Positions 9,212 through 17,790 of a DNA stretch of 64,000 nt are shown in pieces (within the stretch, counting starts at the first letter, position 1; each line of letters begins with the position of its first letter). The translations under genes and the position numbers were made by a program. Location of the stretch: assembly GCF_000240165.1 (NCBI RefSeq), contig NC_017586.1, positions 1,860,001 to 1,924,000 of the forward strand, in the 5' to 3' direction. Under the pieces are notes generated by a model that searched no databases, was not told the DNA's origin, and saw only the letters and a program-made list of their open reading frames with translations. This stretch comes from Streptantibioticus cattleyicolor NRRL 8057 = DSM 46488. GTDB taxonomy: Bacteria > Actinomycetota > Actinomycetes > Streptomycetales > Streptomycetaceae.

Positions 9212-10636
9212 TCAGGCAGACACCCGGGCCCGCGCGCCGCGGGCCCGGTACCACCGCAGGGGGAAGTAGACGACGACGCTGAACACGATGGCGTAGACGG
9301 TGTGCGTCAGCGTCGCGCCGCCTTGGCGCACCACGTTCCAGGCGGCCCAGCCGATCACGGCGACCAGTGGAACGGACATCACGGTCAGCCCCAGCGCCCC
9401 GCCGGGGATGCGGTAGGGGCGGGGCAGGTCGGGTTCCTTGACGCGTAGCGCGATGAGCGCGGCCAGTTCCATCAGCAGCGTGATGTTGGTGAGGATCACG
9501 TCGAAGTTGAGCAGGTTGCTGAAGGAGTCGTTGCAGAAGAGGGCGTAGAAGACCGAGCAGACCACGATGGCCACCACCGGGGTGCCGTACTTGGGGCTGG
9601 TGCGGACGAAGCGGCGCGGTATCCAGCCGTCCTCGGCCATCACGAACGGGATCCGCGAGTTGGACATCAGCAGCGAGGAGTACAGCCCCCACGCGGAGAA
9701 CATGCCGCCGATGGAGACCGCCCACATCAGCCAGGCGCCGCCGAGGTGGCCGGCGATGGCGGCGAAGTCACCGTCGCCCCATTTGCTCCAGCCGCCGTCG
9801 GCCATGGCGCCGAGCGCGGGGATCACGTAGGCGGCGATGATCAGCGCGATCGCCAGGAAGAGCGCCTTGGGGAGGTTCTTGCGCGGGTTGTCGATCTCCT
9901 CGGTGACGGTGGAGATGGAGTCGAACCCGTTGTAGTTCCACATCACCACCAGCAGCCCGGCCCCCAGCGCCGACAGCGGCGAGGTGTGGGGCGGGGTGAA
10001 GGGGGCCACCGGGTTGACGTGGTGGGTGAAGAGCTGCGGGATGCCCCAGGCGGCGAGGAGGACGAAGGGGGCGATGGCGAGCACGGTGAAGACCAGCGAG
10101 CTGTCCCCGACGCTCTTGACCCCGCGGATGTTGAGCAGGGTCAGCGGCACCACGACGCAGACGACGCCGACCACCCAGTGCACGTCCACCACGAAGGAGC
10201 CGATCGGGCCGAAGCCGGGGACGGTGAACAGCTCGGTCTTGCCGTCGGCGGCCGAGGGCAGCAGGTTGGCCAGGTAGTCGGCGAACATCACCGGGTAGAG
10301 CGCCATGTCGACCAGGCTGGTCAGCCAGGACAACATGCCGACCTGGAAGCCCCCGAAGGCGCCGAAGGCCCGCTTGACCCACTGGTAGTAGCCGCCCTCG
10401 ACCGGTATCGCCGAGCTGAGTTCGGAGGTGAACAGCGCCACCGGCACGCTGTAGATCAGCGGGGTGAGGAAGAGCAGCAGCATGGCGGCGCCCGGTCCCG
10501 AGGCGCTGAACAGCGGCTCCAGCCCGTACGCCCCGCCGGAGACGCTGAAGAAGATCAGCGCCACCAGCGGCATGAGCCGGACCTTGGACCGGAAGGTACG
10601 GGCGGGAGGGTCCACGGAGACGGGGGCGGTCAGCAC
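9212..10636 (-). CDS. APC superfamily amino acid permease
   Basis: A 474-residue secondary transporter in the plasma membrane with about 12 hydrophobic helices. TM1 carries the broken-helix substrate site typical of APC proteins ('SVSGGAYGLEPLF'). The 'PVEGGYYQWVKRAFG' segment between TM2 and TM3 is a family hallmark. It probably imports amino acids or polyamines; the substrate cannot be read. The start is supported by AGGAGG upstream of the GTG at 10636. The 3' end faces the GNAT gene, only 8 bases away. Confidence 0.93.
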   Translation of the reverse strand: MLTAPVSVDPPARTFRSKVRLMPLVALIFFSVSGGAYGLEPLFSASGPGAAMLLLFLTPLIYSVPVALFTSELSSAIPVEGGYYQWVKRAFGAFGGFQVGMLSWLTSLVDMALYPVMFADYLANLLPSAADGKTELFTVPGFGPIGSFVVDVHWVVGVVCVVVPLTLLNIRGVKSVGDSSLVFTVLAIAPFVLLAAWGIPQLFTHHVNPVAPFTPPHTSPLSALGAGLLVVMWNYNGFDSISTVTEEIDNPRKNLPKALFLAIALIIAAYVIPALGAMADGGWSKWGDGDFAAIAGHLGGAWLMWAVSIGGMFSAWGLYSSLLMSNSRIPFVMAEDGWIPRRFVRTSPKYGTPVVAIVVCSVFYALFCNDSFSNLLNFDVILTNITLLMELAALIALRVKEPDLPRPYRIPGGALGLTVMSVPLVAVIGWAAWNVVRQGGATLTHTVYAIVFSVVVYFPLRWYRARGARARVSA

Positions 10637-10770
10637 AGGGGTGGTCCTCCTGGGGGGGGGCGACGGGGAATGGTCCCCCCATATTCAGGTGCTCCCCTGC
10701 CGGGCACAACGCACAGTCTGTCAACTTCGCGGTAACGGGAATGGCAGAGTGTGAGCGCCGGCCCCGCGGT

Positions 10771-10998
10771 TCAGCGCTGCTCGTCCGCGACGCCGGCGAC
10801 GAAGTGGTCGAACTCGCCGGCCTTGACGCCCTTGACGAACGCCTCCCACTTGGCGTGGGTGGTGACCGCGACGGTCTCGGGGCGGGTGGCCTCCCGCAGG
10901 TAGACCAGGCCGTCGTCGCCGAAGCCCACTTCGATGACCTCACGCCCGGTGTCGGCCTCGGCCGTGCTCGGCCTGCGCCAGGTGATCTCGGGCACCAT
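10771..10998 (-). CDS. DUF397 domain protein
   Basis: A small protein of about 75 residues consisting almost wholly of a DUF397 domain ('ITWRRPS', 'GDDGLVYLREA', 'WEAFVKGVKAGEFDHF'). DUF397 proteins in Streptomyces usually sit beside a Scr1-type XRE regulator and act with it in development and antibiotic control. Here no XRE partner is adjacent, so it is an orphan. The start MVPEITW is chosen because GGGGAGGA lies immediately upstream; the GTG one codon later has better spacing and could be the real start. Confidence 0.85.
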   Translation of the reverse strand: MVPEITWRRPSTAEADTGREVIEVGFGDDGLVYLREATRPETVAVTTHAKWEAFVKGVKAGEFDHFVAGVADEQR

Positions 10999-11163
10999 TC
11001 CTCCCCGTCCGCTCGACGTCCCTCGATGCGACCACGTTATCGGTGTCCGGCGCCGTCCGGCAGTCGCCGCGGGCACCGGTGGCGGGCACGACGACGCCCG
11101 CCCACGGCGCGGCGGGCGCCGTGGGCGGGCCGGGTTGCACACGGCAAGACGAAGGCCCGGACT

Positions 11164-11700
11164 TCAGGCCGATATGCCGTCGATCCGGGCCAGGGCGTCG
11201 TCCGCGCCGTATGGCTGCAGGTATGGCAGCCAGCGCGGGTCCCTATGGCCGGTGCCGATGATGCGCCAGGCCAGGCCGGTGGGCGGGGCGGGCTGGTGGC
11301 GCAGCCGCCAGCCCAGTTCGGTGATGTGCCGGTCGGCCTTGACGTGGTTGCACCGGCGGCAGGCCGCCACCACGTTGTCCCAGGTGTGCTTTCCGCCCCG
11401 GCTGCGCGGAATGACGTGATCGACGCTGGTTGCGGCGCATCCGCAGTACGCGCATTTTCCGCCGTCCCTGGCGAAGAGGGCCCGACGGGTGAGCGGAACC
11501 GGGCCCCGAAAGGGGACCCGGACGAATTTTGTGAGCTTCACGACACTGGGTGCCGGAAGGGCTCGGGTCGCGCTGTGCATCAGGGCGCCGGATTCCTCGA
11601 GGCAGATGGCCTTGTTGTTGAGGACGAGAACGAGCGCGCGGCGGAGCGGTACGACGCCGAGGGGCTCGTACGACGCGTTGAGGACCAGGACATGCGGCAC
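11164..11700 (-). CDS. HNH endonuclease
   Basis: A 178-residue protein with a conserved N-terminal part ('HVLVLNASYEPLGVVPLRRALVL') and an HNH nuclease domain: CAYCG, then 'SVDHVIPRSRGGKHTWDN' and CRRCN, giving the two zinc Cys pairs and the H-N-H set. This widespread actinobacterial family is probably a DNA-repair or housekeeping nuclease; its substrate is unknown. The start is GTG at 11700, with GGAGG five bases upstream and the family's usual first residues following. Confidence 0.92.
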   Translation of the reverse strand: MPHVLVLNASYEPLGVVPLRRALVLVLNNKAICLEESGALMHSATRALPAPSVVKLTKFVRVPFRGPVPLTRRALFARDGGKCAYCGCAATSVDHVIPRSRGGKHTWDNVVAACRRCNHVKADRHITELGWRLRHQPAPPTGLAWRIIGTGHRDPRWLPYLQPYGADDALARIDGISA

Positions 11701-11973
11701 GGATGCCTCCTTATACGCCGGCGGCGCGTGGCTCGCGCCGGGACGATCTCCCACAAGTGTCACCGCAAGGACGCTTCCGGCGCCACCATGACCGGGTAAC
11801 AAGCGGGAGGTCATTTACGGTGCGCACTCTTTACATCCGTGCATTCCGGACGGGCGATGGGGTGACCCGGTTGCCCCATTAGGGTGGTGAGGATTCGGCC
11901 CGTCTGCCGTCACCCCCGTCACCGACGGGCCCGTGTGAAGCGACACGGAAGGCTCCCGGAAGGTTTTTCTGCT

Positions 11974-13086
11974 GTGCTCTGGTCCTGGTTCACCACCGCC
12001 GCCGCCGGTCCCGCCGCCGGCCCCGATCCGCTCGGCCACGCCCAGGAGACCGCGAACAACGCCGCGAGCTGGGTGGAGAACAACTGGATGAACTGGGTGG
12101 AGGCGGCGCTGCGCATCGTGCTCATCGTGGTCGTCGCGATGGTGCTGCGCGCCACCGTGCGCCGCATGATCACCAAGCTCATCGCCCGGATGAACCGCAA
12201 CGTCACCGGGCGGCCGGCCGGCGCGCTGGGCGGGCTGCTGGTCAACGCCGAGCGCCGCCGGCAGCGCAGCGAGGCGATCGGCTCGGTGCTGCGCAGCGTC
12301 GCCTCGTTCGTCATCATGGGCACCGCGGCGCTCACCGTGCTCTCGGTGCTCAAGATCAATCTGGCTCCGCTGCTGGCCAGCGCCGGGGTGGCGGGCGTCG
12401 CGGTCGGTTTCGGCGCGCGCAACCTGGTCACCGACTTCCTCTCCGGCGTCTTCATGATCCTGGAGGACCAGTACGGGGTCGGGGACGTGATCGACGTGGG
12501 GGTGGCCACCGGCACCGTGATCGAGGTCGGGCTGCGGGTGACCAAGCTGCGCGGCGACAACGGCGAGATCTGGTACGTGCGCAACGGCGAGGTCAAGCGG
12601 GTCGGCAACCTCAGCCAGGGGTGGGCCACCGCCGTGATCGACGTCCAGGTCGGCTACGGGCAGGACCTGGACCGGGCGCGGGAGCTGATCTCCCGGGCGG
12701 CCGAGGAGATGGCCGGCGACGAGCCGTGGGACGAGGCGCTGTGGGAGCCGGTGGAGGTGCTGGGCCTGGAGTCGGTCAGCGCCGACTCGGTGGTGATCCA
12801 GGCGCAGGCCAAGACGATGCCCGGCAAGGCGGCCGGGGTGGCGCGGGAGCTGCGCTGGCGGATCAAGAAGGCGTTCGACGCGGAGGGCATCGCCATCGTG
12901 GGCGGCACGCCGAGCGCCACCGTGGCCGACGGCGTCGCGGCGGCGGACGGGGCGGCCCCGTCCGCCCTGGCCGACCCGGAGTCGCCGCAGGCCAAGGCGA
13001 CGGCACCGATAGCGCAGGAGGCCGCCGAGCAGCCGTCCGGCGGGGCCTCCCACACCCATGGCGCGCGGCTGGGCAAGGACGACTGA
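11974..13086 (+). CDS. Small-conductance mechanosensitive channel (MscS family)
   Basis: A tension-gated channel that releases osmolytes on hypo-osmotic shock. Hydrophobic helices lie near residues 30-50 and 90-115. The pore-lining glycine/alanine helix is clear ('LLASAGVAGVAVGFGARNLV', followed by 'DFLSGVFMILEDQYGVGD'), then the cytoplasmic beta domain. The last 60 residues are A/P-rich and probably disordered. GTG at 11974 is preferred, with GGAAGG about 10 bases upstream; a longer frame opens at 11884. It ends at a strong hairpin. Confidence 0.93.
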   Translation: MLWSWFTTAAAGPAAGPDPLGHAQETANNAASWVENNWMNWVEAALRIVLIVVVAMVLRATVRRMITKLIARMNRNVTGRPAGALGGLLVNAERRRQRSEAIGSVLRSVASFVIMGTAALTVLSVLKINLAPLLASAGVAGVAVGFGARNLVTDFLSGVFMILEDQYGVGDVIDVGVATGTVIEVGLRVTKLRGDNGEIWYVRNGEVKRVGNLSQGWATAVIDVQVGYGQDLDRARELISRAAEEMAGDEPWDEALWEPVEVLGLESVSADSVVIQAQAKTMPGKAAGVARELRWRIKKAFDAEGIAIVGGTPSATVADGVAAADGAAPSALADPESPQAKATAPIAQEAAEQPSGGASHTHGARLGKDD

Positions 13087-13100
13087 CCCTGCCCCGCGCC

Positions 13101-13131
13101 AACGGCCCCCGGTGAACCGCCGGGGGCCGTT
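13101..13131 (+). terminator. Hairpin terminator after the MscS gene
   Basis: A perfect 12-bp stem (AACGGCCCCCGG at 13101-13112 with its complement at 13120-13131) and a 7-base loop, 15 bases after the stop codon. It insulates the csn operon downstream. Confidence 0.85.
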
Positions 13132-13167
13132 GCCGTCCGGCCTCTTGACGGGGAAATGGCCCGGCCC

Positions 13168-13200
13168 TAACTTTCCAGTCACCGATAGGAAACTTTCCTA
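13168..13200. promoter_or_regulatory. CsnR operator upstream of csnR
   Basis: TAGGAAACTTTCCTA at 13186-13200 is a perfect palindrome about a central C. A related half-site, TAACTTTCCA, lies at 13168-13177. ROK repressors of the CsnR type are known to bind an AGGAAA/TTTCCT palindrome before chitosanase and csn genes. The position, 41 bases before the csnR start and between terminator and gene, fits an autoregulated operon promoter; the transcription start is not identified. Confidence 0.85.
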
Positions 13201-13240
13201 ATAGAGGGCGGGTCTCGGTCGCCCCGGGAGGGAGCGGGCG

Positions 13241-14440
13241 GTGGCCGGAACACCTGGTACGCCCCGTGTGCTGCGGGCCATGAACGACCGGGCCGCGCTC
13301 GATCTGCTGCTGGCGCACGGGCCGCTCTCCCGGACCCGGATCGGTGAGCTGACCGGGTTGTCCAAGCCGACCGCCTCGCAGCTGCTGGCCCGGCTGGAGG
13401 CGGCCGGCCTGGTGGTGGCCACCGGCACCACCGCGGGGCGCCCGGGGCCCAGCGCGCAGCTGTACCGGGTCAACCCGGACGCCGGTTACGTGGCCGCGCT
13501 CGACGTGGCCCCCGACCGGATCACCGCGGCCGTCGCCGACATCGGCGGCGCGGTGCGCGGCGAGCACGTCCTGGTCACCCGGGGACGCTCCGCCGCGCGC
13601 ACCCCGGCCCGTACCGTCGCCCAGGTCACCTCGGTGATCGAGACCGCGGCCGAGCGGGCCGGGATCGACCGCTCCCGGCTCAACCGGGTGGTGATCGGCA
13701 TCCCGGGCGCGCTCGACCCGGTCACCGGCGTGCTGCGGTACGCGGCCCATCTGCCCGGCTGGCACTCGCCGTCCCTGCTGGAGGAGTTGGGCTCCGCGCT
13801 CGGGGTGCCGCTGGCGGTGGAGAACGACGTCAACCTGGCGGCGGTGGCCGAGCAGAGCGCCGGCGCCGCGGCGGGGTGCGAGGACTTCGTGCTCTTCTGG
13901 GCCGACGAAGGCATCGGCGCCGCGATCGTGCTGGGCGGCCGGCTGCACCGCGGGGCCACCGGCGGCGCGGGCGAGGTGGGCTACATCCCGCTGCCCGGGG
14001 CGCCGGTGCTGCACAACGTCAGCCGGGCCAACACCGGCGGCTTCCAGGAGCTGGCGGGCGGCGAGGCGGTGCTGAAGCTGGCCCGGCAGGGCGGGCTGAC
14101 CGCGCGCACCCCGCGCGAGGCGGTCGCCAAGGCGGTGGCCGGGAGCCCGCACGACCCGGACGCGGCGGCGGTCCTGAAGGAGCTGGCGGTGCGCTTCGCC
14201 ACCGGGCTCGCCGCGATCGTCGGGGTGCTCGACCCGCAGCGGGTGGTCCTCTCCGGCGGCGTGATCACCGCCGGCGGCGAGGAGCTGCGCGCGCGCATCG
14301 CCGAGGAGCTGTACCAACTGGCCATCCCCCGGCCGCCGTTGCTGCTCGGCACGGTGGAGGGGTCACCGGTGCTGGCCGGCGCCGTGCAGCGCGCGCTGAC
14401 CGCCGCCCGCGACGAGCTGTTCGACACCCTGGCCCCCTGA
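13241..14440 (+). CDS. csnR: ROK-family transcriptional repressor of chitosan-oligosaccharide use
   Basis: The 399-residue protein has an N-terminal winged helix ('LSRTRIGELTGLSKPTASQLLARLEAAGL' region, residues 28-60) and a C-terminal ROK domain with an ASKHA fold ('VENDVNLAAVAEQ', 'GAGEVGYIPL'). It lacks the CxCGxxGC zinc motif of ROK sugar kinases, so it is a sensor, not a kinase. In S. coelicolor, CsnR heads the same gene order and is released by glucosamine oligosaccharides. The GTG start follows GGGAGGGAG. The 15-nt palindrome upstream is its likely binding site. The csn assignment rests on order, operator and families, not on an alignment. Confidence 0.85.
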   Translation: MAGTPGTPRVLRAMNDRAALDLLLAHGPLSRTRIGELTGLSKPTASQLLARLEAAGLVVATGTTAGRPGPSAQLYRVNPDAGYVAALDVAPDRITAAVADIGGAVRGEHVLVTRGRSAARTPARTVAQVTSVIETAAERAGIDRSRLNRVVIGIPGALDPVTGVLRYAAHLPGWHSPSLLEELGSALGVPLAVENDVNLAAVAEQSAGAAAGCEDFVLFWADEGIGAAIVLGGRLHRGATGGAGEVGYIPLPGAPVLHNVSRANTGGFQELAGGEAVLKLARQGGLTARTPREAVAKAVAGSPHDPDAAAVLKELAVRFATGLAAIVGVLDPQRVVLSGGVITAGGEELRARIAEELYQLAIPRPPLLLGTVEGSPVLAGAVQRALTAARDELFDTLAP

Positions 14441-14564
14441 CCCGGCCGCCCGTTCCGTACCCCCTCCGGCCCCGGCCGCGTACCGGGCCGCACCCCCGCA
14501 CACCCTTTTCCGCCCGGAATGCCCTGCTTTCACCCACCCCATGTGCACCCCGAGGAGATCCAGC

Positions 14565-15914
14565 ATGCTCCGCCCGACGAGAGCCCGACTCACCCGAGCG
14601 TGTGCCGCCGTGACGGCCGCCGCGTCCATCGCCCTGCTGGCCGGGGCCTGCACCGGCCAGGGCGGCACCCGGGCCGACGACGACCCGAACAAGCCGGTGA
14701 CCATCAACTTCTGGCACGGCTGGAGCGCCCCGTCCGAGGTCAAGGCGGTGAACGCCGCCATCGCCGGGTTCGAGAAGGCCCACCCCGCCATCCATGTGCA
14801 CGCGGTCGCCAACGTCAACGACGACAAGGTCAACCAGGCGCTGCGCACCTCGGGTCCGGACGCCCCGGACGTGATCTCCTCGTTCAGCACCGACAACGTC
14901 GGCGGCTTCTGCCACTCCGGGGCGCTCACCGACCTCACCCCGTTCCTGAAGAAGTCCGGCATCGACCCGCGGCGCACCTTCCCCAAGCCGATGCTGGACT
15001 ACACCGCCTACCAGGGCGTCCGCTGCACCCTGCCGCTGCTCGGCGACGCCTACGGGCTCTACTACAACAAGGACGCCTTCAAGGCCGCCGGGATCCAGGA
15101 ACCGCCGAAGACGTGGTCGCAGTTCAAGGCCGACGCGGTCAAGCTCACCAAGACGTCCGGCGATAAGTACTCCCAGCTCGGCTTCATGCCCGACTTCCAC
15201 GGCTACGAGACCCGTCCCTCGCACTACGTCGCCCAGTGGAACCCGGTCTACTTCGACGCCCAGGGCAAGGCGCAGCTGGCCAAGGACCCCTCCTTCGGCA
15301 AGATGTTCACCTTCCAGAAGGACCTGGTGGACTCGCTCGGCGGCTACGCCAAGCTGGAGAAGTACCGCAACACCTTCGGCGACGAGTACGGCTCCAAGAA
15401 CCCGTTCCACACCGGCCAGGTGGCCATGTCGCTGGACGGCGAGTGGCGGCTGGGCATGGCCGAGGCGGCCGGGGTGAAGTTCCCGATCGGGGTGGCGCCG
15501 CTGCCGGTGCCGGACGACCAGGCGAGCACCTACGGCAAGGGCTACATCACCGGCACGATCATCGGCGTCGCGGCGCACAGCGCCAAGCAGAACGCCGCCT
15601 GGGAGTTCGTGAAGTACCTGACCACCGACACCGACGCGGTGGTGAACTTCGCCAACGGCATCCACAACGTGCCCTCCACGCTGGCCGCCCTGGACTCCCC
15701 CAAGCTGGTGGCCGACCCCGGCTTCCGCACGTTCCTGGACATCGCCCGCAACCCGCGCAGCAGCACCACCCCGGCGTCCCCCAACGGCGGCCAGTACATC
15801 ACCTCCATGGAGGACTTCGCCTACTCCTACGAGTCCGGCCGCACCACCGACCTGGCCGGCGGGCTGGCCAGGCTGGACGCCCAGATCGACCGCGACACCG
15901 CCCAGGCGAAGTAG
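14565..15914 (+). CDS. csnE: ABC transporter sugar-binding lipoprotein
   Basis: Extracellular solute-binding protein, family 1. It has a signal peptide with lipobox LAGAC (Cys about residue 29), then the typical 'VTINFWHGW' opening and 'DAPDVISSFSTDNVG'. After cleavage it would be membrane-anchored and deliver glucosamine oligosaccharides to the permeases. ATG at 14565 is chosen because GAGGAG lies 8 bases upstream; an earlier in-frame start would push the signal peptide inward. The 124-bp gap after csnR could contain a second promoter. Permease genes follow after 2 bases. Confidence 0.92.
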   Translation: MLRPTRARLTRACAAVTAAASIALLAGACTGQGGTRADDDPNKPVTINFWHGWSAPSEVKAVNAAIAGFEKAHPAIHVHAVANVNDDKVNQALRTSGPDAPDVISSFSTDNVGGFCHSGALTDLTPFLKKSGIDPRRTFPKPMLDYTAYQGVRCTLPLLGDAYGLYYNKDAFKAAGIQEPPKTWSQFKADAVKLTKTSGDKYSQLGFMPDFHGYETRPSHYVAQWNPVYFDAQGKAQLAKDPSFGKMFTFQKDLVDSLGGYAKLEKYRNTFGDEYGSKNPFHTGQVAMSLDGEWRLGMAEAAGVKFPIGVAPLPVPDDQASTYGKGYITGTIIGVAAHSAKQNAAWEFVKYLTTDTDAVVNFANGIHNVPSTLAALDSPKLVADPGFRTFLDIARNPRSSTTPASPNGGQYITSMEDFAYSYESGRTTDLAGGLARLDAQIDRDTAQAK

Positions 15915-15916
15915 CC

Positions 15917-16888
15917 GTGGCCGCCGCCCTCGCGGCCGGCCCCGGCCGCCCCGCCCCCGCGCTGAAGGCCAGGCGCCGCCGCCAGGCGCTGGTGACGCTG
16001 GCCTTCCTGGCGCCCTGGCTGATCGGCTTCGCCGTCTTCTTCGCCTACCCGCTGCTGTCCACCGTCTACTTCTCCTTCATGAAGTACGACGGCTTCCGCC
16101 CGCCGGTCTTCACCGGCGCCGCCAACTGGCGTTACGTCTTCGCCCACTACCCGCTGTTCTGGCCGGCGCTGCGCAACACGCTGTGGCTGGTGGCGGTGAT
16201 GGTCAGCGCCCGGGTGGTCTTCGGGCTCGGCGTCGGGCTGCTGATCACGAAGATCAAGACCGGCGCCGGTTTCTTCCGCACCGCCTTCTACCTGCCCTAC
16301 CTGGCCCCGCCGGTGGCCGCCACCATGGCCTTCGCCTTCCTGCTCAACCCCGGCACCGGCCCGGTGAACCACCTGCTGGGCGACCTCGGGCTGCCGCAGC
16401 CGGGCTGGTTCAACGATCCGTCGTGGTCCAAGCCGGCGCTGACCATGCTCGCCCTGTGGGGCATCGGCGACCTGATGGTGATCTTCATGGCCGCCCTGCT
16501 CGACGTGCCCAAGGAGCAGTACGAGGCGGCCGAGCTGGACGGCGCCGGGCCCTGGCAGCGCTTCCGGTACGTGACCTTGCCGGTGATCTCCCCCATCGTG
16601 CTGTTCGCGGTGGTCACCGGGGTCATCCAGACGATGCAGTACTACACGCAGCCGATCGTCGCCGGAAAGGTGGCCAGCGGCATCATCGGCAATTCCGGCC
16701 AGGCGTTCGAGCCGGGTTATCCGGACCATTCCACCCTGACCTTGCCGCAACTCGTCTACAACCTCGGCTTCCAGCGGTTCGACACCGGTTCCGCCTGCGT
16801 CATCGCGCTGGTGCTCTTCGCCATCGCCATGGCGTTCACCGCGCTGCTGATGCGCCGCCGGGGCGGCCTGTTCCAGGCCGGGGAGTGA
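15917..16888 (+). CDS. csnF: ABC sugar permease 1
   Basis: Inner-membrane permease of 323 residues, MalF-like, with six hydrophobic helices. The EAA loop is visible as 'YEAAELDGAGPWQRFRYVTLP', the contact for the ATPase. The GTG start at 15917 lies 2 bases after the csnE stop, and the frame runs without a better start. No ATP-binding subunit is encoded in the operon, so the complex should rely on a shared multi-transporter ATPase (MsiK in Streptomyces). Confidence 0.92.
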   Translation: MAAALAAGPGRPAPALKARRRRQALVTLAFLAPWLIGFAVFFAYPLLSTVYFSFMKYDGFRPPVFTGAANWRYVFAHYPLFWPALRNTLWLVAVMVSARVVFGLGVGLLITKIKTGAGFFRTAFYLPYLAPPVAATMAFAFLLNPGTGPVNHLLGDLGLPQPGWFNDPSWSKPALTMLALWGIGDLMVIFMAALLDVPKEQYEAAELDGAGPWQRFRYVTLPVISPIVLFAVVTGVIQTMQYYTQPIVAGKVASGIIGNSGQAFEPGYPDHSTLTLPQLVYNLGFQRFDTGSACVIALVLFAIAMAFTALLMRRRGGLFQAGE

Positions 16889-16893
16889 TCCAC

Positions 16894-17790
16894 ATGACCG
16901 ACGTCCTCACCTCCCCCTCGTCCACCTGTGCGGCGCCCGCCGCGAAGACCCCGCCGGCGGTGCGCCGGAAAGCGGTGCTGCACTGGACAGCGGTGCACGC
17001 GCTCGGCGTGGCGGCGGCGCTCTTCTTCGTGCTGCCGTTCGTCTTCGTGCTGCTGACCTCGTTGATGAGCGACAACCAGGCGCTCACCCGCAGCCTGTGG
17101 CCGCACCCGTTCGTCTGGCACAACTACGTCAGCGTCTTTTCCACCCCGGGGTTCCTCACCTGGTGGCGCAACAGCCTGGTGTACGCGGTGTGCGGCACGC
17201 TGCTCACCGTGGTCTCCAGCATTCCGGTGGCGTACGCGCTGGCGAAATTCCGGTTCCGCGGCCGGCATCTGTCGCTGATGCTGGTGGTGGCCACCATGAT
17301 GCTGCCGCCGCAGGTGGTCGTGGTGCCGATGTACCTGTTCTGGGCGAATCAGCTCCACCTGTCCGGGACGCTGTGGCCGCTGATCATCCCGATGGCGTTC
17401 GGCGACGCGTTCACCATCTTCCTGCTGCGGCAGTTCCTGGTCACCATTCCGGACGAATACACCGACGCCGCCCGGGTGGACGGCTGCGGGGAACTGCGCA
17501 CGCTGCTGCGGGTCGTGCTGCCGATGGCGAAACCGGCGGTGGCGGCGGTGGCCCTGTTCCAGTTCTTCTACTGCTGGAACGACTATTTCGGTCCGCAGAT
17601 CTACGCCAGTGAGAACCCGGCCGCCTGGACGCTCAGTTACGGCCTGGAATCCTTCAAGGGGGCCCACCAGACGAGCTGGAACCTGACCATGGCGGCCACG
17701 ATGCTGGTCATGGCACCGGTGATCATTGTGTTCTTCTTCGCCCAGAAGGCGTTCGTCGAAGGCGTGACGCTGACAGGAGTCAAAGGCTGA
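16894..17790 (+). CDS. csnG: ABC sugar permease 2
   Basis: A 298-residue MalG-like permease with six hydrophobic helices and the EAA loop 'YTDAARVDGCGELRTLLRVVLP'. ATG at 16894 is five bases after csnF, with GGGGAG overlapping the csnF end as ribosome-binding site. Its stop overlaps the start of csnH by one base (TGATG), which indicates coupled translation. Confidence 0.92.
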   Translation: MTDVLTSPSSTCAAPAAKTPPAVRRKAVLHWTAVHALGVAAALFFVLPFVFVLLTSLMSDNQALTRSLWPHPFVWHNYVSVFSTPGFLTWWRNSLVYAVCGTLLTVVSSIPVAYALAKFRFRGRHLSLMLVVATMMLPPQVVVVPMYLFWANQLHLSGTLWPLIIPMAFGDAFTIFLLRQFLVTIPDEYTDAARVDGCGELRTLLRVVLPMAKPAVAAVALFQFFYCWNDYFGPQIYASENPAAWTLSYGLESFKGAHQTSWNLTMAATMLVMAPVIIVFFFAQKAFVEGVTLTGVKG